Positions 1 to 8,607 of a stretch of 64,000 bases of DNA are shown here, one piece after another; position 1 is the stretch's first letter, and every line of letters begins with the position of its first letter. The stretch comes from Xylanibacter muris (GTDB taxonomy: Bacteria; Bacteroidota; Bacteroidia; Bacteroidales; Bacteroidaceae), in NCBI RefSeq assembly GCF_013166605.1, contig NZ_JABKKF010000002.1:310001-374000 (forward strand), given 5' to 3'. The notes below the pieces were generated by a model that did no database searches, had not been told where the DNA came from, and was given only the letters and a program-made list of their open reading frames with translations. The translations under genes were made by a program, and so were the position numbers.

Positions 1-1
1 A

Positions 2-2383
2 TCAATTCTTTTCTCTATAATTCTGTTCTTTTTGCCACATACTTAATGATGTTTCCACGACTTTATAGTCATGTCCTTGCGTCGAAGCACAAAGATTATT
101 CCACGAGGTGAGGCACGAATGCTGCATCTTTATATCCCGTTGGTCTTTTTTCACATCTTTGTTGTAAGTGTATCCCAACATCTCGTGAGATGCGTTCCAT
201 CGCAAATGCTCCGTCTGAGCGACGGTATCCATGATTCTCTGCCACTCAACAGAAATGCCATACGTGTTATCAGCATGACGTTCGTGTTGGATTACCGTAT
301 TAGCGAAGTCTTGCAGAGTCTCTGCGTTGTTTCTGAGCGCTTTACGAATGAGACGCATCTTTGTGTGACGGTGCAAGGCGTTCTCCATGTCCTGGTGTTC
401 CATGCGCCTTATCTCGTTGATGTTTCCAAAACCGTATGGCAGGCCTGTTCCAAGCTTATTTCTTCGCCTCTCTTTCCACTTCGTGCCCAAGTCTGATTCA
501 GCTTCGTTGAAGCCCTCATAATTGTTGTAGTATCGATAAGACTCCTTGCATATACTGTCATCTATGATGTTATGCCATGTATATAAGTCCTTCATCTTGC
601 CAAAGATATATATAGGATGCAGATTTTCTTTCAGCCCGAGGGATTTCACCACGCTTTCGTTATAATGTTTGGCAATCCTTTCCATATAGTGAAGAATCTC
701 TTCATTATATGACCTCACAAATATACGGAACCGTTCCATGTCCGTCCCTTTGATGATAGCTGATTTTAATAGTCTCACAGCCAGCGTTATGCCATCCTCA
801 TCGTTCTTTGTTGAAATAACGATATAGTTCTCATGAGAGATGTTCTCTTCAACAAAATCAATGAACAACCGGTCATTGTAGTCGGCGTTATACAGATTGA
901 TTTTATGCCAAGAGTCACTGCCAAGCCTATTGTTAATTCCACTGACATCGGCTCCTTTGGATATGTTTCTGAAAGCCGGCGCTATTGTGTTCATGGCTTT
1001 GTCAAAAACATCGCAACGGAAACCGGACAAACAGGCAGCGTCTGTTCTGGTTTGGCTGTGCTGTACGAAAGAACCGTACTCATACAAGAAACGCACCGCA
1101 TCGCGGCCGCATTGCCCCATGCCGATTACCATGGAGTGGAAGGGACTTGACACGGTAGCGTCTTTTTCCACATCCATGAAATCAACAGGTAGACACAAAG
1201 GTTCTTCATTGCCTTTAAGAGTCTCTACCGCCATATGGGCTGAGTCAACAATGTGAATCTCAAATTTGCCGGAATAGCGTGTGTTCTCCAATACCCTATT
1301 TACACTGTCATACCTTGCATGGCAGTGGATTGTTACATCGTGGTCATTGGCATATTCGTTGAGATCCTTGTCAAGGGACAAGTTTGTTGCAGCTTTGATA
1401 TTACTTTCCTCATCATCTCCAAGCATCATGATATGCACATGCTTGTTGGTCTTGCCCAGCAGTCTTACGACAGATTTCAATCCAAGTTTGTAGCTGAGGA
1501 TACTGATTTCACCGGATGTCTTTTCATCGTCGGTCAATTCACATTTTGAGAGTCGGGAAAATGCATTTGTCGAGAGACATCTTAGGTTCTTGAACTCCTT
1601 TAGCTCCTTATTCTTGGTAGAGAGAAAACTGAAAAGCCGGTCGAGACCCGTCCTGTTGACTGTCGAGTCTTCATCATCGGCAGTTTTGACAAAAAGTATT
1701 CTGTATGATTCTGGAGCGCTTCTCTTTATATCCTTTGCAAGAAAATAAGAGGAGCGGTTTATTCCCCAGAAAATATACAGATTATCCTTCTTCCCCGGAA
1801 GATGTGCGGTCAACCACAGATGTACACCTGCCACGATATTATACCCGAAGTGCTTGATGACGAACAGCATGCTTACCAACGCTGCCGCAAAATGCACTAC
1901 AGAAAACCATGTCATGTAATACAGGCTATTATGGAAAACATCGTGAACAGCACTGATATCACTCTCTAAAATAAACATCCCAAAGGCATGTATCACAGAC
2001 ATCCACGCCACGGAGAACAGTTTGTCATAGTCACCTTGGTCGCCATATTCTATGAACATTCCCACGCTATAGACACAGAACCCCGCAATCCACACAAAGA
2101 TAAAGATGGAGGTCAACCTGCTTTCAATCCATTTCCAAAATTTGTTCCATTTGTCGCTCTCTATCAAGTGCATTCCCACAGCAATGAGGAATGCGCCTGC
2201 CACGAATGCGCAGGCAACCCATAAAGAATCCTGAAGCAATTCCTTTACTCTTCCGGTTTCTGCCACATCCGCAGTCCCGTGAAGACTGACAGGATTATAT
2301 CCCGTTGTATCGTGGCAAGAGGAAACGAATGCTGATATCGTTAACGCTTGAAGATAATGAAAAATGTGCTTAAACTTGTTCAT
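2..2383 (-). CDS. RyR-domain membrane protein with two Rossmann/RCK-like modules
   Basis: A 793-residue protein, assuming the start at 2383; the frame stays open to 2506, but the upstream gene ends at 2370, so the later ATG with a 14-base overlap is more plausible. Residues 1-23 look like a lipoprotein-type signal (FVSSC, Cys23). Four hydrophobic helices lie at about 51-72, 91-112, 122-142 and 153-176. A Rossmann-like module starts near 201 (IFWGINRSS) and a second near 417 (VIGMGQCG), resembling TrkA-N/RCK nucleotide-binding folds. A C-terminal RyR domain at about 699-774 shows EHLRWNASHEMLGY followed by HSCLTSWNNL. RyR domains in bacteria are associated with putative nucleotide-sensing and conflict proteins; a ligand-gated channel is my inference. 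The stop codon lies at the window edge, so the downstream neighbour is unseen. Confidence 0.85.
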   Translation of the reverse strand: MNKFKHIFHYLQALTISAFVSSCHDTTGYNPVSLHGTADVAETGRVKELLQDSLWVACAFVAGAFLIAVGMHLIESDKWNKFWKWIESRLTSIFIFVWIAGFCVYSVGMFIEYGDQGDYDKLFSVAWMSVIHAFGMFILESDISAVHDVFHNSLYYMTWFSVVHFAAALVSMLFVIKHFGYNIVAGVHLWLTAHLPGKKDNLYIFWGINRSSYFLAKDIKRSAPESYRILFVKTADDEDSTVNRTGLDRLFSFLSTKNKELKEFKNLRCLSTNAFSRLSKCELTDDEKTSGEISILSYKLGLKSVVRLLGKTNKHVHIMMLGDDEESNIKAATNLSLDKDLNEYANDHDVTIHCHARYDSVNRVLENTRYSGKFEIHIVDSAHMAVETLKGNEEPLCLPVDFMDVEKDATVSSPFHSMVIGMGQCGRDAVRFLYEYGSFVQHSQTRTDAACLSGFRCDVFDKAMNTIAPAFRNISKGADVSGINNRLGSDSWHKINLYNADYNDRLFIDFVEENISHENYIVISTKNDEDGITLAVRLLKSAIIKGTDMERFRIFVRSYNEEILHYMERIAKHYNESVVKSLGLKENLHPIYIFGKMKDLYTWHNIIDDSICKESYRYYNNYEGFNEAESDLGTKWKERRRNKLGTGLPYGFGNINEIRRMEHQDMENALHRHTKMRLIRKALRNNAETLQDFANTVIQHERHADNTYGISVEWQRIMDTVAQTEHLRWNASHEMLGYTYNKDVKKDQRDIKMQHSCLTSWNNLCASTQGHDYKVVETSLSMWQKEQNYREKN

Positions 2384-2810
2384 TGCAGGTCGTTGTTTTG
2401 CTGACGTCTTTGACGGATTCCCCATTTGTATATGAAGACTTAAGGAATGTCCAACAATCATTCTGTATATCCTTATATTTCTCATCATTAGAACGCACCA
2501 TCTCATAGCAGAAATTGATGAATTCCTTTCTGTCTTTGGCTTCAGATGATTCTTGTGGTTGTTTCTGGTGGTTATTTTGATTTCGTTCTTTTTCTGCTTT
2601 ATGTTTTTCTTTTTCGTATTTTAAAGTCGCTTTATTGTTGTAATACCATATAGAAGAAATTAGAGTAATAACAGCTAATACTGTAATACAAATAATGAGG
2701 GTTATAGATACATCCTTGTCCCAAAAATCACAAGAAATCTCCTTTGTTGTTTTGTTAATTACTTTAACCATAACATTCAAACTATCGTTAGCAATTTTAA
2801 TAGTGTCCAT
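2370..2810 (-). CDS. Small single-helix membrane protein, partner of the RyR protein
   Basis: I do not recognise this 146-residue protein. It has an N-terminal region of about 35 residues, one strong transmembrane helix at roughly 36-57 (ITLIICITVLAVITLI), then a charged, Lys/Glu/Gln-rich, probably coiled-coil stretch at about 60-95 and a soluble C-terminal tail. Its stop overlaps the start of the RyR-domain gene by 14 bases, which indicates translational coupling and suggests that the two proteins act together. It is visibly more AT-rich than the housekeeping genes nearby, which hints at acquisition. No TAnnTTTG promoter is obvious upstream (2811-2957). Confidence 0.7.
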   Translation of the reverse strand: MDTIKIANDSLNVMVKVINKTTKEISCDFWDKDVSITLIICITVLAVITLISSIWYYNNKATLKYEKEKHKAEKERNQNNHQKQPQESSEAKDRKEFINFCYEMVRSNDEKYKDIQNDCWTFLKSSYTNGESVKDVSKTTTCNEQV

Positions 2811-2957
2811 ATTTTTATTTATTTGTTAAACTTTCGATTGTTTCTTTTCCCTTCTTTTGTATACATTGGCTAATGGGTTATAATGTGATATTTTATTTGT
2901 ATCATTAGCATTAATATCCTAACGCCTTTCCATGATTTCGGATGAGCCGTTATCAGT

Positions 2958-4964
2958 TCATTTGTCTTCCTTCCTTCTTTCCCTTTCCTTGATGAATCCG
3001 TGGCGGTAGGCATAGAGCAGTTCTTTCAGGTCTTCAATCTGTGCACGCAGCTCATTGCCTCGGTCGGTGTCGAGAACTCTCATCCTGCGTGCCGACATCT
3101 CGACGATTTGGGTTGTGCTCTTGATGTCCGTTCCGCTCTTTATGGCATCGAGGGCATTTGTGAACGGTTCGTGCTGCACAAGCTGGAAACCGCGGCTATG
3201 GTACACGAGAGTATATCCTGCAATGCCTGTTTCCTTGTGGTAGGCCTTGCTGAACCCTCCGTCTATCACCATCAGCCTGCCGTTGGCCTTTATAGGTGTC
3301 TCGCCTTTTGAGGCATGCACGGGCACGTGGCCGTTGATGATGTGGCGGTTTGGACCTGTCACTCCGAATGAGTCAAGTATATAGTCGCATATCTTTTCAT
3401 CGTTCCTTAGGTTGAAGTAGTTTCCCTTTATTTCCTTGTAAGTCTCTTTGTCGGAGAGGAAATAGCGTTCGAATGTGGCCATTTTCGACTTGTCGAACAG
3501 TGGGCTGTCCTTGCCGCACCACAGATAGTGGAAATAGTCTATGGCGTATTGCCGCTCTTCCGGGTCAGTGTCGGTGTTGAATGCCTCGCGTATGAGTATT
3601 CCGAGGTTGTGCATGAGTTCTCGTCCGGCATATTTCTGCCCGTTGTAAAGTTCCACTTCCTTCAGTGTGCCGTCTTCGTTCAGGGGTATTGAGGCATGGA
3701 ACAGCAGGTTGTTGTTGTATATGGCATACAAGCATCCGTGGCTGAGAATCTTTCTTATGTGCTTATGCAGTTTCTCGCTTACTGTGAATGAATGCCTGAG
3801 GCGTTCCATCAGTGTCCGCTCTTCGTTTGTGAGTCGGTTGGGATTTGCCGGGTCTATTGTCGGGAAGTTGTTGCTTAGCATTTTATATTCCTTCCCGTCG
3901 ATGGTCGCCGTGCCGCATTGGTAGTCGATGGTGTCGAGCATACATCTGTCAAGCATGTCCCAGTTGGGGTGACGTTTGAATATCTGTGCTTCCACCTTGA
4001 ACTGTATGATGCTTATCGCCTTATGCATGAGTGTGATAAGCCTTATGGTCTTTTCATCGAGAGTACTGTTGGATGGAAGCTTTGGCTTAAACTCCTCGCA
4101 AGGGTCGTCACCGTATGTCTCCATGGCAAATGTTGCAAGCGGCACGAGGTTTATTCCGTATCCCTCCTCAAGTGTGGTCAGGTTTGCGTATCTTAGCGAC
4201 AGTCTGAGGACGCTGCATATACAGGCCTCGTTGCCTGCGCATGCTCCCATCCACAGTATGTCGTGGTTGCCCCATTGTATATCCCAGCTGTGGTATCCTG
4301 TCATGAAGTCCATGATGATATGTGCTCCGGGCCCGCGGTCGTAGATGTCGCCCAAAAGGTGGAGCTGGTCTATAGCCAGACGCTGTATGACGTTGCATAC
4401 GGCTGTTATGAAGTCGTCGGCACGTCCGGTGGATATTATCGTGTCGACAATCACCTTTACATACTCGGTCTTGTTGGTATCCTCGGTATGCTCATGTAGA
4501 AGTTCCTCGATGATGTAGCTGAAGTCCTGGGGAAGTGATTTCCTTACTTTTGAATGGGTATATTTGCTGCTCACATCCCGGCATATCCTTACAAGCTGGT
4601 GGATTGTTATATGATACCAGTCGATGATGTCCGGTTCCGAGGCTTTTATCAGTTCGAGTTTTTTCTCGGGATAGTATATGAGTGTGCACAATTCCCGTTT
4701 CTCGGATTCCCTTATACTGTTTCCGAAAAGTTCATTTACCTTTCTTTTTATGTTTCCCGATGCGTTTTTCAGGATATGTTGGAAAGCTTCATGCTCTCCG
4801 TGTATGTCGGCAAGGAAATGCTCTGTTCCTTTTGGCAGGTTAAGGATTGCCTCGAGGTTTATTATCTCTGTGCTGGCTTCCGCCACGTTGCAGAAAGAGT
4901 GTGACAGTAGGTTGAGATATCGCAGGTCGGCCTTGATGTTGTAATTGGTCTTATGTGATGTCAT
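2958..4964 (-). CDS. fbp: Fructose-1,6-bisphosphatase, class III
   Basis: This enzyme hydrolyses fructose 1,6-bisphosphate to fructose 6-phosphate in gluconeogenesis, in the cytoplasm. The 668-residue length and the metallophosphatase motifs fit the class III (Firmicutes/Bacteroidetes) type, not the E. coli Fbp or GlpX types: DIHGEHEAF at 53-61, then GDIYDRGPG and WGNHD further on, and a C-terminal INGHVPVH followed by VIDGGFSK. The start ATG at 4964 fits the family N-terminus. It is the counterpart of the PfkA at 24960 in the same window. It lies 53 bases after the upstream glycosyltransferase gene, so it could share its transcript. No terminator is clear in the 147 bases downstream. Confidence 0.97.
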   Translation of the reverse strand: MTSHKTNYNIKADLRYLNLLSHSFCNVAEASTEIINLEAILNLPKGTEHFLADIHGEHEAFQHILKNASGNIKRKVNELFGNSIRESEKRELCTLIYYPEKKLELIKASEPDIIDWYHITIHQLVRICRDVSSKYTHSKVRKSLPQDFSYIIEELLHEHTEDTNKTEYVKVIVDTIISTGRADDFITAVCNVIQRLAIDQLHLLGDIYDRGPGAHIIMDFMTGYHSWDIQWGNHDILWMGACAGNEACICSVLRLSLRYANLTTLEEGYGINLVPLATFAMETYGDDPCEEFKPKLPSNSTLDEKTIRLITLMHKAISIIQFKVEAQIFKRHPNWDMLDRCMLDTIDYQCGTATIDGKEYKMLSNNFPTIDPANPNRLTNEERTLMERLRHSFTVSEKLHKHIRKILSHGCLYAIYNNNLLFHASIPLNEDGTLKEVELYNGQKYAGRELMHNLGILIREAFNTDTDPEERQYAIDYFHYLWCGKDSPLFDKSKMATFERYFLSDKETYKEIKGNYFNLRNDEKICDYILDSFGVTGPNRHIINGHVPVHASKGETPIKANGRLMVIDGGFSKAYHKETGIAGYTLVYHSRGFQLVQHEPFTNALDAIKSGTDIKSTTQIVEMSARRMRVLDTDRGNELRAQIEDLKELLYAYRHGFIKERERRKEDK

Positions 4965-5017
4965 AATAGCTGTATGTATTTAAAGGTTATGTTTTTGTCT
5001 GCATTTTACGGCCGGCG

Positions 5018-6127
5018 CTATATTGCCAGTCGTCTGTTGATGATTTCGGTTATTGCTTTCGTTTGTCTGTTGTCTGCAGGCATTACCGGCATGTGTCCTT
5101 CCTTCAGTCCCGTCATATTGCCGAGCACCTGCATTATCGATGCAGTGAAATCCGTCATTTTCTGTTCTTTCAGCCTGTCTTTCAGTTTGTCTTCCTCAAT
5201 ATACCATGTATGCATGGCTTCCGACAGCGCTATGATGTTCTTTATCGCGAGTTTTTTTCTGCGTGCGAGTTTCCTGCAGTTTGTTATCATCTGTACTGCC
5301 GCATCGGTGCGTGTGCTGTCAGGCCCGATGCCTGTGTCTTCCGGCAATATCTCCGGTATGGGGTGGGGCATGTAGCATTCAATGTCTTCGGGATGTATTT
5401 CCGGCGGCATGAGCTGCAGCGTATCTATTCCTTGCTGTATGGTCCGGACTATATCTTCGTGGAATGCGTATATCATTATCTGTCTCCATTGTGAAAACGT
5501 TATTCTGCTTACAGCGGCAAGCTCATCGTTATCGAGCCATTGCCTGTTGTGTGTGATGCCGGCATGGATAATGGCTTTGAGGCATAGCCGGGTATCATCG
5601 GTGAAAAGTTCTGCCACATTGCTGTCCGCTATCTTCCTGTATATGCCCAGCATCTGTGCTGCCATGTTTTCCGGTGTCTGCATCTGTGTGATGAGACAGT
5701 TTCTTACTGTCTCTATTCTTTTATTGAGTCTCAGTTGCCTGAAACATTCTTCCTCCATCCGGCCCAGTACAATGACAGCGTACGCCTGTCTCACCGTCTT
5801 ACGCTGGAACAACATTAGTTTCGGAAGTTTCTCTTTCCAATACCGCTGTTTGATGATCCATGGCTCCATTTGTCCGTGCGGTGTGACGACGGTTCTTATT
5901 CCGTTCTTTCGTGCCATGCGTGCGGCTGCCGCATATAGGTAGTTCCAGCATCCGTGTATGTGGATGATGTCCGGACAAAATCGTTTTATTTCTCTTTTGC
6001 ATGAAGAAAGGTCTGTGGCGGACCGCATCTCCATGTCACCGGTGTTACGGCACACTGTCTGTATGAGTATGTTTACATAATCCGTAATCATACTGTCTGA
6101 CTTTGAGTAGAGATGCAGAATCTTCAT
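5018..6127 (-). CDS. GT4-type glycosyltransferase N-domain joined to an unknown helical domain
   Basis: 369 residues. The first ~145 residues look like the acceptor-binding half of a GT-B (family 4) glycosyltransferase: MKILHLYS start, DIIHIHGCWNYLY at about 53-65, VVTPHGQMEPW at 80-90, and VRNCLI at 141-146, where family members usually have the domain-connecting IPNGI motif. The C-terminal ~220 residues are predicted helical (many M, L, R and Q) and lack a recognisable sugar-nucleotide-binding half with its E-x7-E motif. Only 11 bases separate it from the GT2 gene upstream, so the pair is probably co-transcribed and acts on a surface polysaccharide or glycoprotein. Activity is uncertain without the donor-binding half. 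Confidence 0.75.
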   Translation of the reverse strand: MKILHLYSKSDSMITDYVNILIQTVCRNTGDMEMRSATDLSSCKREIKRFCPDIIHIHGCWNYLYAAAARMARKNGIRTVVTPHGQMEPWIIKQRYWKEKLPKLMLFQRKTVRQAYAVIVLGRMEEECFRQLRLNKRIETVRNCLITQMQTPENMAAQMLGIYRKIADSNVAELFTDDTRLCLKAIIHAGITHNRQWLDNDELAAVSRITFSQWRQIMIYAFHEDIVRTIQQGIDTLQLMPPEIHPEDIECYMPHPIPEILPEDTGIGPDSTRTDAAVQMITNCRKLARRKKLAIKNIIALSEAMHTWYIEEDKLKDRLKEQKMTDFTASIMQVLGNMTGLKEGHMPVMPADNRQTKAITEIINRRLAI

Positions 6128-6138
6128 ATTGTATTCTT

Positions 6139-7296
6139 TTATTTCCTTATGAAATCATATTTGTCCGACATTCTGTATGTTATGCTGAGGCGCAGGCGTC
6201 TCCACAGCATGCTCCAATAAAGGAAAGGAACGGCAAATGTATTGAAGTCCTCTCCCATTAGTCTGGCGGCCTTCTTTACAGATATCGTTCTGACGGCCGC
6301 AGCGAGCAGCAATGCTGATACGGCTGCCGATAGAACTATCCATTGCGATGTTGCAGCCGAAATAGCGGCTGCCGTCAGTTGCAGGATGGTGTTCGTGTGC
6401 AGCATTGCCGTGTCGGTGGCGGTCCTTAGCCTGTATGCCGTACACCGGCCTATATGTTTCATGGTGTGTATATGGAACAGCTGTGCGTTTATCCATTTCT
6501 TTCGGTAAGGCTCATCCTGTATTACGAGTGCTTCAGGATTGATGTCTGTACGTGTGTTGGTGGCTGTGGCATATTCGTTTACCATGTATTCGTATTCTCC
6601 GCGAAGGTATTTCAGATTCTTGAGAAATCCGTTGTGCCTGAAGAATACAGACTTTCTTATTGCTAGATTGTTTCCTGTGTAGCAGCATGCGTTACCGTTT
6701 TGAGTTGCTTTTATCTGGGAGAAAACCTCATACATCCGCATGAATCGCAGGCTGCTCTGCGTTTCATGTGTGTATACGGTATTTCCTAATATGATGTCAG
6801 CATCCTTGTCACAATGCTCTGCTATCGATTCAAGCCACATGTTTCCTGCAGGGCGGCAGTCTGCGTCGGTGAGTATAATCCATTCATGTTTTGCCGCCTT
6901 TATTCCCAAAGTGAGTGCAAGCTTGCGTCTGCTCAGGTAATGGCTTGATGCAGGGATGAAAGTCACATAAAGATTTGGGTATTCGGATTTAAGCTGTTTG
7001 AGAATGTCACCTGTGTCGTCTGTGGATGATTCGTCTACGACGATGACCTCAAATTCTCCATTGTACTGTTGCGAGAGTATAAGCGGAAGGTTTTTCCTTA
7101 TTTCCGCACAGTTGTCATGTACGGACATCACGACAGAGAATCCCGGACGACAGACGGTATCTGTGTCTGTTTGTGGTTCCGACTTGCCTGTCAAGCCGGC
7201 TTTTGGCTTCTTTAAAAATACATTGAATAATCCGCTCGTTAATGCGAAAAGCAACAATATGCAACTTATTACTATTGTTGTATTGTCAATGGTCAT
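6139..7296 (-). CDS. Membrane-anchored family 2 glycosyltransferase
   Basis: 385 residues with an N-terminal membrane helix (about 6-28), a GT-A catalytic domain from about residue 50, and two or more hydrophobic helices near the C-terminus (about 295-340). The GT2 hallmarks are present: VIVVDESSTDDT around 85-95 (Asp88 region) and LTDAD at 142-146, the DxD-type metal and nucleotide site. Family members transfer sugars from nucleotide donors at the cytoplasmic face of the inner membrane. The substrate cannot be read from the sequence. The gene lies 20 bases after lysA and 11 before the GT4-like gene. Confidence 0.88.
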   Translation of the reverse strand: MTIDNTTIVISCILLLFALTSGLFNVFLKKPKAGLTGKSEPQTDTDTVCRPGFSVVMSVHDNCAEIRKNLPLILSQQYNGEFEVIVVDESSTDDTGDILKQLKSEYPNLYVTFIPASSHYLSRRKLALTLGIKAAKHEWIILTDADCRPAGNMWLESIAEHCDKDADIILGNTVYTHETQSSLRFMRMYEVFSQIKATQNGNACCYTGNNLAIRKSVFFRHNGFLKNLKYLRGEYEYMVNEYATATNTRTDINPEALVIQDEPYRKKWINAQLFHIHTMKHIGRCTAYRLRTATDTAMLHTNTILQLTAAAISAATSQWIVLSAAVSALLLAAAVRTISVKKAARLMGEDFNTFAVPFLYWSMLWRRLRLSITYRMSDKYDFIRK

Positions 7297-7316
7297 ATCG
7301 TGTATTATTTTGTTTT

Positions 7317-8492
7317 TTAGCTTAATGTGCCTTGTCTCATCCCGTCGCTTGTATAGCTCCTCGGCAATTTCCGGCAGTTGTATTGTGATGCCATAATCTC
7401 ACCGTATGCGCCTGCGGAGCGTATTGCGAGCAGGTCGCCGCGCTTTGTCCTGTTCAATACTGTCTGTTTTGCAAATACGTCGCTTGATTCGCATATAGGC
7501 CCTACGATATCGTATTCTTCATGCGGCCCGTCGCTTGAGATGTTTTCAATCTTATGGTATGCCTGATATAGTGCCGGACGTATGAGATCTGTCATTCCCG
7601 CATCTACTATGGCAAATTGCTTTGTCGCTCCTTGTTTTATATATAGTGTTTTGGTGATAAGCGAACCGCATTGTGCGACAACGGAACGCCCCAACTCGAA
7701 ATGTACATGCTGGCCGGGCCGGAGTTTTAGGTGTCTTTCGTATGTATTGAAGTAGGATTTGAAATCAGGTATGGCAACTCTGTCGGGGTGTTCGTAGTCT
7801 ATGCCGAGTCCTCCGCCCACATTTATATTTTCTATACGGATATGGCGGTTTTCGAGTTCGTCCTGAATCTCGTTGATGCGGTTGCATAATGCGAGGAAGT
7901 CGGTCATGTCGAGAATCTGTGAACCAATATGAAAGTGAAGTCCGATGAATTTCACATTCTCCATTTTCGAAGCCTTGGCTATTATGTCTTTCATATCGCG
8001 CATGGCTATGCCGAATTTGTTTTCTGCAAGTCCGGTCGTTATATTGGCATGTGTGTGGGCTCCTACGTTGGGGTTAATTCTGAAAGCCACGTTTGCGGTC
8101 TTGCCTTTCGAGGCTGCCAGATTGTTGATGACTTCAAGTTCCGGAACGCTCTCTACGTTGAAGCAGAAGATATTTTTGTCCAAGGCGAGGTTTATTTCCC
8201 AGTCACTTTTACCGACACCGGCATATACTATGGATGACGGGGTGAATCCTGCCGCCAATGCAGCCTCTATCTCTCCTCCGCTGACACAGTCTGCACCGAG
8301 TCCGGCATTTTTTATTATGGTGAGTAATTGTGGATTTGCATTTGCTTTTACGGCATAATGAACGATAAAGTTTTCATGTCTGCCTGTTTCTGCTTTTATC
8401 GCTTCCAAAGTGTTGCGCAGCAAATCTGTGTCGTAATAATAAAACGGTGTCTGTATGTCCTTGAATCTTTCTGTAGGAAAAGTTCCTTTCAT
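7317..8492 (-). CDS. lysA: Diaminopimelate decarboxylase
   Basis: Converts meso-diaminopimelate to lysine with pyridoxal phosphate, the last step of lysine synthesis. The PLP-binding lysine sits in HYAVKANANP (Lys49), the Gly-rich and His motifs appear as FIGLHFHIGSQI, and the substrate-binding CESSDVF near residue 340 is present. The 391-residue length is typical of Bacteroidales. It follows the aspartokinase gene on the same strand, which supplies the start of the same pathway, but the 115-base gap contains a strong hairpin, so part of the transcription may stop between them. Confidence 0.97.
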   Translation of the reverse strand: MKGTFPTERFKDIQTPFYYYDTDLLRNTLEAIKAETGRHENFIVHYAVKANANPQLLTIIKNAGLGADCVSGGEIEAALAAGFTPSSIVYAGVGKSDWEINLALDKNIFCFNVESVPELEVINNLAASKGKTANVAFRINPNVGAHTHANITTGLAENKFGIAMRDMKDIIAKASKMENVKFIGLHFHIGSQILDMTDFLALCNRINEIQDELENRHIRIENINVGGGLGIDYEHPDRVAIPDFKSYFNTYERHLKLRPGQHVHFELGRSVVAQCGSLITKTLYIKQGATKQFAIVDAGMTDLIRPALYQAYHKIENISSDGPHEEYDIVGPICESSDVFAKQTVLNRTKRGDLLAIRSAGAYGEIMASQYNCRKLPRSYTSDGMRQGTLS

Positions 8493-8568
8493 GTTGTTGT
8501 ATGTGTGTTGTTGTGTATATGGCAGAAGTTTGCCTGTTGTGACTTATGCCGTTGCGTTTTTCTTATTG

Positions 8569-8603
8569 AAGCCGTCCGGACAGGAGTCTGGTCCGGACGG
8601 CTT
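8569..8603 (-). terminator. Strong hairpin between aspartokinase and lysA
   Basis: GCCGTCCGGAC (8571-8581) is perfectly complementary to GTCCGGACGGC (8591-8601) around a 9-base loop, and flanking A/T pairs extend the stem. It begins a few bases after the aspartokinase stop codon. On the minus strand the T-rich tail is weak (TTCAATAAG), whereas the plus strand has TTTTTATTA, so termination may be partial in the gene direction. Confidence 0.7.
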
Positions 8604-8607
8604 TTTA

